NCBI RefSeq assembly: GCF_040802235.1
Contig: NC_133167.1
Span: 46,312,001-46,376,000, forward strand
From: Manis javanica
Taxonomy: Eukaryota; Chordata; Mammalia; Pholidota; Manidae
Reading direction: 5' to 3'
Length of the DNA: 64,000 bases
In this document: in pieces, positions 21,301 to 32,492 of the stretch
How the letters are laid out: the number at the start of each line of letters is the position of its first letter
How positions within the stretch are numbered: position 1 is the first letter of the stretch
Notes under the pieces: generated by a model
The model's input: the letters and a program-made list of their open reading frames with translations, nothing else
The model's database searches: none
Told to the model about the DNA's origin: nothing
Program-made: the position numbers and the translations under genes

Positions 21301-22680
21301 AAAGAGTATTTTCCTGCATAAGCAATTAGCTGCGAATAAACATATAAAACGGCAGCTTTGTAAATCGAATGCTAGGCGCGCTCCTTTAACGGGCGGGGCC
21401 GCGGGGGTTTAGGGGGAAGGCAGGAGAGAGAAGGGAAATATGCGAGGCTCTGGAAGGAGTGGGAGGTTGTGCAAGGAGGTGCCTTAACACGCTCACCAGT
21501 AGTTCTGAGGCGCTTCTTAAGTTACTAAGACCCGATCCCTGGAGAGTAACCGGCCGTCCCGGTTACACGGCGCCCTTTTCCCTGGCCTGGGATCTGCGCG
21601 CGCTGCAGGTAGTCAGCACAAGCCAACCTGACACCAGATGCCCTCGGAGACCCGGACCCGGGGAGCGAGCGCCTCTGCGGGGCGCAGCCAGTTTGCACCC
21701 GTCCGCCCCATACAACCCATAGTTAACTGGGGCCTTGGAGTGTGTCAGATCAAGGTGAGCAGAGGAATCCTCTTGCCTTCAGATCTCGCCTTCGGGACTT
21801 CACTTCGGGTCTTGCGTCCAAGTAGCGCCCCGAAAGCAAAGCAGTCGGGGGTGAAAAACGCGGTGCAAACTCGTTTCAAAGCGGAAGGATGCTTGCGCGT
21901 GCTTCGGTCAGCCAGCTTGTTTAGGCTAAGGTGCAGCTCCCAAGCGCAGGTTTGGGCAATGCGCACTCCGCTGGGCCCAAAGAGCCATCAATTTTGCCAA
22001 AATGGGCACTGCTTTGGGTACACACGGGCGAGGTAAGCGGGTAGGAGGTACACCTGAACTGGCATACTGAAGAGCGGTCACCTGGGGAGCCAATTTTGCA
22101 AAGTCTCGCCGAGTTCTCGGGGCATTTTATGTAGCATAAACCGTTGGAATATAGCAGTCATACACGTATTAACGAAGATAAGTGCATGAAAAAAATGATA
22201 GGAAATAAAGGCGTGAAAGTCTGAACCGCCACCGGATATCTTGCCCTTGCCTCCTTCGCAGGCCGAGGGCTGTAGTGGAGCCTGCAAGAGGCACAGCGGG
22301 TGTCACCGGCCGCTCGCCCCGCTGAGGTCGTGAAACCCGTAACCCAGGCGGAAACAGCCAGCTTGTGAACCTGGGGTTCCCGTGCTCCCTCCCACCTTGG
22401 CACCCACGGTCTACGCGGGGCCGAATCTAAGGGCTCTGGTGGGTGTCCGCAGCCTGCCTCAAATCGCGGGCCGAGCTCCAAGGAGTCCGGGGAAAGCAAG
22501 GCCCAAGCTCGGGGCGTCGCGGGCTGCTTTCCTGTGGAGTCTTGGGCAGGGTCTGGGACCTGTGAGTTGTCAGTCGCCTCAGTTGCCCTCCCTGTGTGGG
22601 GATGTCGTGGGTCAGTGGTGCCACGGCAGACTGTAAGGACAGTCTCGAGCTGCCGGTGCTTTCTCACTGGCCTGGCTTGA
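21000..22680. promoter_or_regulatory. Upstream CpG island, possible bidirectional promoter
   Basis: The composition switches abruptly at about 21000 from AT-rich to CpG-dense, with clusters such as 'ctggccgcgcgcacctgg', 'gctgccgccggcgggggt' and 'gggcggggccgcgggggt'. The island lies about 14 kb upstream of the main SATB2 island. Human SATB2 has transcripts that start well upstream of the common first exon, and this island is in the right place for that. Good donor-like sites exist on both strands. No TATA box stands out. Confidence 0.7.
21450..21754 (+). other. SATB2: Candidate alternative 5' non-coding exon of SATB2
   Basis: A strong donor, CAAG|GTGAGC, with exon edge at 21754, lies in the CpG island on the SATB2 strand. 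A second good donor, CGAG|GTAAGC, has its edge at 22032. Either could end a first exon that splices to the candidate exon at 32407 or to exon 2 at 36825. The start coordinate is a guess because no TSS signal is visible. Support is the island, the donor and the known use of distal first exons by this gene. Confidence 0.3.
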
Positions 22681-25600
22681 GGCAGAGCCGGGAGAGCTGA
22701 GGTTCTCCCAGAGAAAGTCTTTTCCCAGCCCTGGTGACATGGCCAGGGGACGCTGGAAAGGATTTGGTAAGGGTGAGGGTAAGGAAGGGATTCGTTTCCT
22801 GCCTGCGGCTGCTTCCCTCTTCCTTTTCAGCAGGCATCGGTGATTTGGGTAGTTGGGCTATTACGAAGGCAGACTTCTTACCCTCCCCCCATTTCTAGTG
22901 AAGGTGTTGCTATGCACACCTCCACCCGCACGCCACCCTACACCGACACCAACACCACCTTTCTCTAACCTGCTTCACCTCACACTTTTCCTGAAAAAAT
23001 ACGAGTTATGTGTGTGAAAGGTAACTAAACCCGGTATCTGTAGCCAAGTAGCTAAGTGCGTGGGGAGGGTACTTCACTGAACGGGTCAGTGTTTCTTCCT
23101 AACGATGTTGATTGACCCTTAGCAAAGTAGCTCTCCTTGTGGGCTGGTAAGGGTAAGGCGTGGAGCCGGAGGGGGGCTGGGGCAAGCATTAGCTTGTGTG
23201 CACCTCCTGTGGCCTGCCAGTTCCTGGGCTCGAGGCCTCTCTGCTCAGCCAGCAGCCAGGATCAGACTCCTAAAGCAGCAGAAAAATGAGACAAGTAATC
23301 TCGCTCCGCTATTCCCTGCCCCACATCACCACTTTTTTCTTTTTGTAGCTGGGCAGTGTAATAGGCAGGTCGACCTGAAGCTGCGATGTAGGAGTTGTAA
23401 GCGATCCTGGGGTTGGCACTACCCTTCAGGATTTAGGAATCTTCTAGGGAGGAGGATCAAAGGGGCACCCGCATTTTTTGAATTTGGTTGCGGTTTACTT
23501 CCCTTAGATTGGAGTCGAGAAGAGGGCTCCCTGAGACGTCTCTATGAGCAGGTAATTCTGCGGTGGTGCAGAGGGCTGGTGGCTGACACTTCTAGTGATG
23601 GCAACCAGGCGGGGCAGCGCCCTTTCCGGTTATCAAGATGATTAACCTCAGGGCCTTGCCTCTGGTGGGATCCCCGCTCCCCCTGTAGCTTCCCCCTCAC
23701 AGGGATTAGGGGACACTCTTTTAGAAGGAGGACCCGAAGGTCGCAGCCTGGGCCCATACTTACCTCTGCGTGGCCTTTCCTCCCAGCGGGGCTGGGGAGG
23801 AGGGGGAAACCTTCAGACCCGGCCCTTCCCGTCGCCCAGCTCTCCGAGTCAGCTTCATCGGGCCAGTCTCCCGCGGTCCCCCGGGTCACCTCCCCCCTGC
23901 AACCACTTGTCTGAAACTTACCAGATTCCATCCTTAAGGCAGGAAAAAAAGTGTTTCATATACAAACCGATCAGGGTATTTGCAGATAATTGCGTATGTC
24001 AAATACTCGGGCGTGATGACAAAGTGCAGAGATTGCCAGGGCCCGAGCTCCGCCTGAAGGGCGGGGGCTGCTGGCGGGGCTCCCGGGAACCTTTAGCCTG
24101 CTTATACGAGGGGAGGGGGGCAGCCGGCAGTTAACAGAGCCGGCTGTTCCTTCGACCCATCAGCTGTGCAGCTGATTCCTAGACTCACTCACTACGTCCA
24201 CACTGAGCCCCGCGTGGGAAGGGCAGTGCCAGGGTGGTTACAGCACCAGCCCAGCTCCCCCCACACCCACACTCATGCACAAAATCCCTAGGTAAGATGC
24301 ACATACACGCGCGGGGTTCCTGGGCCTCACGTTGGACGCTCAAGCCCAAGGCCCTACCAGGCAGGGTTCCCAGAGCTAACGCCAGACTGTCACTCCCCAT
24401 TGCCTGACACCTAGGGGAGGGGCAAGTCACAGGCCACATTGGAGCCAACTGCTGCACCCGCCTAGTACCAGTATTAGTCCTTTATAGAAATAAAAACAAA
24501 TTTTAAAAAGTCCCCGAAAACTCTACCCTCCAACCTGATCCCCCTACCTGGATTGCAAGAGGCCATGGGCGGGTGCTGGGGGGTGGGTATCCTGGGAGCC
24601 GCAGCACACAGCCCGCCAGAGTCCACCCACAAGGTCTTGGCTACAGCAACGGTGCCTGTTCCCGGCCGCTTTCGGGATAGCTGCTCTGAGTTCCCCCCAC
24701 CCCCACCCCCGCAAAGCAGGTATGCTCAGAATGTTTCAGGAGCCTCAAATCCTTAAAATAATAATTAAAAAGTTACCCTTGTTGGATTCCAAATCTACTG
24801 AAAACCAAGGGGATCGGTTATAGGTGATCGATAAAGTTAGTGGCAGGTCTGCAGCTTCCACAGGTAAGAACCTTAAGGGTGGTGGGGGCATGTAGGCGCT
24901 GGCCCTGGGGACTGGAGGTGAGGGACCCAGAGAAGCAGTAGAGACTCGCACCACCCACACGTGTTATAACAAGTATGAGCAGGATTGGTGGCCTCGGCCA
25001 TGGAGTCCTGGGTCCCAGGACATCGTCAAGGAGGGGAGGAGGTTGAGAGACCTTGAGAGGATCCAGTTCTTTCCTACATGAGGGCCCAAGAACCTGCAGA
25101 ACACTTCCGAAGGCCGGTGGGGAGAAGAGGGAGGGATGGACAAGTGAGGGCGCTGGTGCAACAGGCCTGGAGGGGGAAGAAAAGTCCAGGAGACTATGTT
25201 GGAGCGTCTGTCGGGCGTTCCTGTCCCAGACCCTCGGCGACACCCCGCCTTTCTTCCGAGTGCCTGAAGTCTGCCTATTCCTAGAAGCCCCTGAAGTTTT
25301 ACACTCCAATAGTCTGAGGTTTTCAATGATGACAAATTAGAAAAACGCTTCTGCTGAAGCCCGGCACCTAAGTCTGAGAGTTGGGGGGAAGGGACGCTAC
25401 TGGACGAGCAACTGGAGAAAAGGAGAGACAGGCTTCTCCGACTTTCTCTGTTGCTAAAATTGGTGGCTTGGGGGGAGAGGGAGGGTGGGGGACATAAGCC
25501 TGGAGTCGGGAGCGTTTTGGCTGACCCAAAGCTGGATCCGCCGAAGCTGGGCACCTGGCAGCTTAGCCGAGGATCACCAGGAGCGGTCATCTTTCAAGCC

Positions 25601-27650
25601 TTTGCCGGGAAGGCCTCGGTCTTGCGGGAATACTCAGTGGGAGGTCACCGGAGAGAAGCAGGGAGGCAGGGTCTGCAGGGAACTCCTCAAGATCCAGTGA
25701 GGCCGGGGTGGACGCTCAGAACCGTCTATTCCCAGCCTGGGCGGCCAACCGGGGTCCCACAAGTGTAAGATGTGATTCTCTTTGACTTTCCAAATCAAAA
25801 TGCACTGGTTGTAGCCCAAAGAGTTTAGAGCACATAACTGTCTTAATCAAACCTGCTATAAATAGACAAATCACTTCTCTTGCACAAAGAGCTCTGGGAG
25901 ATCATACAGGGTCTGGCAGAAGCCAGGCTCTGGGGATGCTCTTTTTAAAAAGGTTTGTGGATGAGGCACAGACAGAAAAAGAAAAACAAGAGTTTCCACG
26001 ACCTCAGAAAACAGCTTAACTGAAACCAAAGTGCGCGATAACGGGGATATAATTGGGGAAAGGAGTGCTTAAACCCAGGGGATAATTGGGTTCCCCGAGC
26101 AACATACACGGTTGGGGACCCGCAGCCCAGGGTGGGGGCCCTGCAGTGGTAGGGCAGGGAGGGAAGGGGAGGCACTGGGTTGTTAAGTGGAAGTTGAGGT
26201 CCTCATCGCTGAGGTTCTGAGTTACCCTACTAGCCCTGCACTTTCCTTCCCAGTCTTTCCATCTTTCTCTGCTGTTCTGCTCGACTTCCTGGCACTCGAA
26301 TGACAGCTAGGAAAGCACACGTCCTCCCTTAACCTGGCCAGCTTTGGGGACAAGGGGTCTCCGTGGTGAGCACCCTGAGCACGTGGCCACTACAGCGGGG
26401 CGCTAGGAGCCTGAAGTGGGCAAGACTGGGGAGGAAGATGGGAACAAGATCCCGTGTGGGAGCAGATGGGAAGGAAAACTGTCTGTAACCCTCTGGAAAA
26501 GCGGGAGACAGGGAGTATACACCCACAGCTCCAGGTTCGCTTCCTCTGCAGCCAAGCGCCGACGACCGACGCGATTTTGAGAAGGGTTAAGGTCAGGCGC
26601 TCCGGTGCACTCAGACCCGCGGGTGAGGGAGAAAGGTTGAGAAGTGGCCGCGCTGAAAAGGGTCGGAAAACGCCCTTCTCTGCCCTGAGTGTGCAAAGAA
26701 TATTCTGAATAACTGTGGGCCTCCGGAAGTTACATGGCAGAAGGCAACCTTTGGCTGACTCTGGGTCTCACCACTTAAAACAGTACGAACTAAGGGACGC
26801 TCGTATATTTTTCTGACTCAAAATGGAAAGGTAAAGTTCTCCATAATATACAAACACTAAAGATAAGAGCGCACAGGTTTGGATGTACTGGGAATTTCAG
26901 AAGCGGGCTTTCCCCTCACCTCTACTCCCTTGGTTTGCAAGTATGTATTCCCATCGCTTTTCATTGCTTAGCTTCTGACCCCAACAATAATCTGATTCAG
27001 AAATACTCTTCATTTCGCTAGGTCGACATTGGCAGGCACTTTTTATATTGTATCTAATAGGGAGTTTAAACTCAAGCAAATTTTAGCCTAATGCTTTCCT
27101 AAAAAGTCCTTTAAAAGATTTGCTTCCAGACAACAGAAAGGAAAAAAAATTAGGTATGATTGGAGAGAAACATGCTTAAATTGCCTTTAGATTTCTAAGA
27201 TTTTGTATAGGCGCTAACAATTTTGTGGACACTAACGAAAGGGCTATTTGCAGTTATTATTTGTGAAAGGTCTTTTATATTTTCAAGCCATAGTACCCAG
27301 GTGGAAAATTCTTTACGACTAAGAACATGCTTTTAAAACGATTAGAAAACCGAAACAAAAATTTAGAATGCATTATGGTATAGAAATCTTTACTGAAAAC
27401 AACAGGTATCACTATAATCCAGGAGCTGAAGTCAAAATGTAGTGAAAGTTAATTAAAATGCAAACTATTAGGGGAGCACTGCACGTGTCGTTGTCACATT
27501 CAAAAGGAAAAATCTTTAGGAACCCCCCCCCCCATACTTGAATTGTGGTATTTGAATCGTTGTCAACATTTTTCTCCTCTGAAATAACAACAGTTCACCT
27601 TTCAGAACTCTGCACCGTGGAGCGACAGTGACGATTGTTCTCTAGGCGAA
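22681..27650. other. GC-mixed upstream flank, no gene found
   Basis: Unique sequence with CpG-richer patches near 23430-23900, 24000-24140 and 25200-25760, and an AT-richer part from 26700 to 27600. Several open frames up to about 200 codons exist on both strands, but they have low-complexity composition, no domains and overlap one another, as expected from GC-rich DNA. 25856-25865 reads CTATAAATAG, a perfect MEF2-type or TATA-like motif. TTAATTA next to ATGCAAAC occurs at about 27450-27465. No transposable element was identified. Confidence 0.5.
25856..25865. promoter_or_regulatory. MEF2-type / TATA-like motif
   Basis: CTATAAATAG fits the MEF2 consensus CTA(A/T)4TAG perfectly and also contains a TATA-like core. 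It is a single motif with no supporting initiator or exon nearby, so function is unproven. Confidence 0.25.
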
Positions 27651-27675
27651 GGACTTTTGAAACCAACAACTTCTT

Positions 27676-27730
27676 TCACACACTCACACTCACACTTGCA
27701 CACACTCCCCCACCCCCACCCCCTACACAC
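27676..27730 (+). repeat. CA- and C-rich low-complexity tract
   Basis: Interrupted CACACA and CACT units pass into C-runs ('cacacactcccccaccccca'), followed by a purine-rich GAGA segment to about 27785. It is too interrupted to be a classical microsatellite. Confidence 0.8.
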
Positions 27731-27899
27731 ATTTGACGGTTTTTGAGTGAGAGAAAAAGAGAGAGGAGAGGGAGAAAGAGACTGGGAGACTCGAGCTTGG
27801 GTAACCAGCAAACCCAATAACTAGGCTTTATTGATACTAAAAGGAAAAGTTCCCCTCGTAAAATTTATCTGAGCTTATTAGTTATTTAAATCAGCCCCA

Positions 27900-28437
27900 G
27901 GGCTGGACGAGCGACGCCGCAGGCACCCGCTGTCGGTTCCTGGAGGTGAGCAGACGTCGTTCACGCCCTAACCAGTCGCCCCTCTCTCTGTACTTGGCAC
28001 CGGGGGCAAAGGCAGGCGCAGCGAGCTGAGGTGAGCCACTTGGCAGGGGTGCTGGGCCTGGCACGCTTGGAGATAGCTCCGCGTGGCCTGTGGGTCTTAG
28101 AATTTAGAAACGAACAGGTCACAGCCAATGAAAAGGGTGTGCCATGAGCAGGCCAGGCAGACACCGAGCGCCGGAACTCAGCGGGCCCACTGGCTGCTCA
28201 GCCCCGGGCGCCGCTGGGCACCGGCCCCTGCGGCCCCTGCGGCCCGTACGGGAGCGCACGGTGGTGAGGCTAGCCTGGCTCCGTAAAAGAGTCGGGCTGG
28301 TGTTCGCCGGGCATCGGACCGCTCAGGGATGCGGGGTTCGCCCCCGTTTATGTGGGGCTGGGGTTTTGTAATTGGGTGGGCACTAGGTGAATTTACACCT
28401 TTCTGGGTCTTCCCTTTTAGTAGCAGGCAGTCCCAAA

Positions 28438-28485
<48 letters not shown>

Positions 28486-31020
28486 ATGCGCGCGCGCGAA
28501 CAGTTGAATTTATTTAATAAGCCCTAACCTACCCCTGAAGTCCTGTAAGTCGGACGTGGGGGTTCTCAAGTCCTAACGCAGCGCCGGGGCAGAGCCAGGT
28601 GATGCCTGCTCAGCTGGATTGGCTGCAGGGCCCGCGGTCAAGCCACTGCAGGGTGGGGAAGGACAACCCCAGGTCGCCCCTGTCACAGCCACTAGGGCCT
28701 TAGACCCGGGGTCAAGCCTTGACGGATTAAGAGGGTGTCCGTGGGGCTTCATGAGGAGAGAACAGGCGAATCACCAGTCCAGGAAGCCCTTTAGGTCCTA
28801 GCTACTCCGGACGGGTTTGGAACGCCGGGTAGACCGACTACCCGGTTCATCCTCGGTCCTTTAAGTGTCTAGGACCTTGGGTCCTGCCGCAGACGTTCAT
28901 GCTCTCTCGCGCGTGGTGAGACTAGCGCAGGCCCAGAGCCCCCAAACACTCCCGAAGCCGTTAAGGCTTGGGCTGCCTCGGATCTGGCTTCCTGGGCTCA
29001 CTCAATTCGGCTAGAGGTGGGCGCGGATTTTACAACGCAGGCTGGCTTGCGTGGAGTTTGGGGTGCAGGTGGGGCGCCGTGGCTTGGGCTTTGCAGGTAT
29101 ACATTTCATTACAAAGGTTTGGGGCAAACTGAGGGCGCCAATGTTTCGCCTGCCGGCCGCGTTTTTGTATGGGGTGATCCGATTGTGCCCCGGGCCGGGG
29201 ACCTGCCCTCCCCCGCCGCATCCTGAAGCCGAGGACTCCAGGCGACACGGATAGGCAGGCTCTGGGACTCTGTAGACTGAACAGGCGCCGCAGGTTTCGG
29301 CCGCTGCCCACGCGGTGGCGCTGTCGGGAGAGGACACCTCAGCTCCGGTCTTGGGACCAGGCTGAGACCCTGGCTCGGGGGTGATCAGGCCGTGAGGACA
29401 AGTCAAGTTCTTCACTGTCACCTTGGGCCCGGGGGTTGGGGATGGCACCGAGCCCTTACTCTACGCCCGGTGTTTCCAGACGGAAAACGCAGCGGGTCCG
29501 GAGCGCGACTCCGAGCTCCAGCTCTGGCCACTCCCGCGTGGGGGCGGGGAGGCAGCGGCGGCTGCTGTGGCGTTTCGTTTTCTTTCCTGCTTTGCCTTGT
29601 TACCCAGTCGTTTAAAGTCGATTTCTGTTTTTGAAAACCTAGATTAGCAGGGCATGCGCTGCTGCAGAAGGGGATCCAGCTCTTAAGCGTTTGACTCTGA
29701 AAGAGAATGAAGGGATGCGAGAACCCTGGGGGTATTGTCATGTGTCCCTGGAGTAGGGTTCGAAGCTGGCAGGCCCTCCGCTTTTCCGTGCAGTCCAGCC
29801 CGCGGCTGCGGAGAAAGAACGCCCACACCTCCCACCAAATGACTCCTGTAGCTTCCACCAAACCTGTCCACTCGCTTTCCTCACTTGGGGCAGGCAGTGC
29901 CTACACCCGAAGCTTTCTCCCATCCCAAAGTTCTGGGACCCGGCTACAGAAAGCCCCGAGTCCACTCCTTAGGCAGCTCCTGGGCCGACCTTCGCGCGCC
30001 CCTTCCCACCCTCTGGGCTTGTGCATTGTTCCTCTGACAGATCCTCCGGCGTCCTGGGTGCTGGGCTCACCATCTAACGCAGACTAATTGCCCCCCACCC
30101 TTCCCCAATTCGCCGTCTCCCTGGGACGCATCTCTGTCCAGGCCGCAGGGGTTCGTTCTTTTGAGGATGGGGGCAGGACCTCCACCGCCCCTACCTTAGG
30201 CGGCCCGACGGCTTCCTCACCGCTCCGCCCCTGCCCGGGCCCCCTGAGCCGCTGGAGAAGCCAGGAGTAATTTATCTTTGCCTGGCGCGGGTTGGGATTT
30301 GTCCGGGTCTGATGCCAACGAGGAAGGCGTGCAAATAACAAAGTAAGTGTCCGCAGCCCCCTGCGTTCCGGTCAGACCCCAGACGCCCCGAGCAGTCTGG
30401 GAAAACGGCTCGAGCCCACCGTTGTTGATCTATCGTTCTAGGTGCTCTTCCTGTGGGAGTTCTGGCCCCGGCCCTTGCCCCTTGGAGCATCCAATTTCTA
30501 GTCCAAACCCCGGGCAGTTATGAGGTCCGTGAAAATGTGATCGCCCAACAATCCCCGGACAGTCTTCTGCAGAAATGGGCTTCAGAGCTGGTGTGGGCTT
30601 CAAGTGAAAGAAACGATTCCCTCCCGCCCTCCTTACGCCCCCAGCGGAGCAAGTCCCGGGTGGGGGTTGGGGAGAGGGGCGGAGGGAGAGACAGGCCCTC
30701 GTGGGTTCGTTCCTAGAAGCCGTCGAAGGCTATGGACGCTGGCAATTCCCATAGAATTTTTCCTGTGCGTGCGGGAGTAGAGGGACGACGCGGTACAACT
30801 TTCTGGGCCTCTCTAAGAGGCAGCGCACCGCCGGGAGGGCCTCTTTGCCTGGGTTACTGAACTTGAAATCCAGGGTGCCTGGTGATGGATGCTAGGCCTT
30901 CAGAGGTCTGGGCGGCCCAGCTGAGAGCCAGAGTCCCACACCCGGCTCCCGGTACTCTACTCCCGGGGCAGTTGGGCCTAGGCCGTCCTGCGCTGGCACT
31001 AGGGTAAGAGGGTTGGCTGA
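27900..31020. promoter_or_regulatory. CpG-rich block between the two main islands
   Basis: CpG density rises at 27900 ('acgagcgacgccgcaggc') and remains high in patches: 28130-28340, 28560-29560, 29960-30480 and 30770-30990. Together with the islands on either side it forms a nearly continuous CpG-rich upstream domain, which is typical of developmental genes under Polycomb control; that is an inference from composition. No transcript is assigned. Open frames on both strands here are composition artefacts. Confidence 0.5.
28439..28498 (+). repeat. (TG)n followed by (GC)n, Z-DNA-prone
   Basis: About 45 bases of pure TG, a short TTAT spacer, then an alternating GC run of 11 bases at 28488-28498. 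Both parts are alternating purine-pyrimidine, the kind of sequence that most readily adopts left-handed DNA under negative supercoiling. Confidence 0.9.
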
Positions 31021-32406
31021 GTTGAGAACTAGCACCAAAACTTAGATGTCGAGAGTCAGAAATCAGAAAACGTTGTCATTAAAAGTGCAGGCCATAAGAG
31101 AAAGAAGAAACGCCTGGCAAGTGATAAAGAGAAAAGGGTAGAACATGGAAATAAGAAAAAACATGCATATTTAAGCCCAGAGTATAAAGAGCCGTTGATT
31201 TTTAAAATAACAAATCTCAGTGTGATCATGAAAGACAGGCGACCTTTGACTAAATAACACGAAAAAATTGGGGGTGGGAAGTAAGGGGGGGAAAGTCTGA
31301 GTAGATTCCTGACAAAAACGTCAAAGAGAAGCAAGCTGGGAGGTAAAAATTTCTTCCAAAGTGAACTTTATGCTATGAGGACTTCAGCAAACTGCAAAAA
31401 TGCATTTTGGATCAAATTATTAAAAAAAAAGACAAACATAATTAAAACCAATTCTTTTCTTGAGTGTGATTTTGTTTTAAAAAATTAGGAAATAAACCAC
31501 TTGAAGAATATAAAACGAAACCAAACAAAACCTTTGAATCATCATAATTTATTTACTGTTTTAAAAAGTAGAAAATCCTAGTGAAAGGTAAAAATGTTAT
31601 TTAGAATTTCTTATTGTCAAAATCAAACATGCTGGAAATAATCGCTTAGCTCAGTTGAAATAGGGTCAATACAAAAATTGTGCAGTGAAAAGTTCATGTA
31701 ATTTGAAACAGAAAAGGCCTTTATTAGGGACAAAATTCAAGGAAAAACTGGGCATATACCACAAAACTTCCTAGAATTCTCCTTTTTTAAATGGACATAA
31801 TTTTGTAAAATGTGTTACTAAACATGTCTACATTCAAAACACATTTCTGATAAAATTAGTAGCATTCGAAATATTTCTTTGTTAAATGCAATTTAAGTGT
31901 TCTATTTAAGTGTTCTTAGTTCTTTTGCCAAAAATGATAGATTCGTTCACTATCAAAAACGGAAGAGGAAACTCCAATAGAAAAATCAATGAATTTAAAA
32001 GGGAGCATAATCTGAAAAACTAGCCACAATGTACATTTAATTGTAGTTAATTGTATACTTTATTTAAAACGCCCTTCTCAGAGGTTTAATAATTTAGAAT
32101 CAATCGTTCCCTTCAAAACATAATAAAATATTTACACTTTATAAAATATTAACCGATTAACAATACGGCTGTGTTGTTTATAAACGTGTAACTGAAGTCC
32201 GTAATCATGCTGCTGACATAGACTGAGAGGTTAGCGAAGTGATTCTTCGCAAAATGTAAATGAGGATCTTCAGACAGTGGTGTTTATAAAATAGCTCATT
32301 AATGACTTAAGATTGAATCGCTCCAACCATTCGCATCATCATATATAATAATAGTGACGAATCAGACAGGAAAGATCCTGGCTAAATCATTTGCATTTTT
32401 TTCCAG
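31021..32406. other. AT-rich, repeat-free block inside the CpG-rich domain
   Basis: About 1.3 kb of AT-rich sequence sits between two CpG-rich blocks. No transposable element is recognisable. It holds many TAAT/ATTA cores and 'aaccgattaacaatac'-like homeodomain-type words, and ends with an octamer-like ATTTGCAT at 32389-32396 just before the candidate exon. This is a reasonable place to expect a conserved non-coding enhancer, but conservation cannot be measured from one sequence. Confidence 0.4.
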
Positions 32407-32492
32407 AAGTACTGAAGTCCTAATATCACCAATTCTTTCTTCTAAGTTCCTGGACATTGATCCGGAGGAGGACTCTGCAGTTCAACACCAAG
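32407..32492 (+). other. SATB2: Candidate alternative non-coding exon (86 nt)
   Basis: Both splice edges look good. The acceptor is a T-run followed by CCAG ('catttttttccag') with exon start 32407. The donor is CCAAG|GTAAGG with exon end 32492. The length is ordinary for an internal exon. It lies between the upstream CpG island and SATB2 exon 2, on the SATB2 strand, so it could be an alternative 5' UTR exon for transcripts starting near 21-22 kb. It contains no ATG, so it would not shift the start codon. Existence of the exon is inferred from the splice signals only. Confidence 0.35.

Noticed and set aside
22158-22667. 169-codon minus-strand frame in the upstream CpG island
   Set aside because: Composition artefact of GC-rich DNA. 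No domain or recognisable protein.
24818-25590. Open frames of 163 and 208 codons on the minus strand
   Set aside because: Ser/Pro-rich low-complexity translations with no family resemblance, overlapping each other in different frames. No supporting splice or promoter context.
29011-29861. Two 145-147-codon minus-strand frames
   Set aside because: GC-driven, with no domain, and they overlap frames on the other strand.
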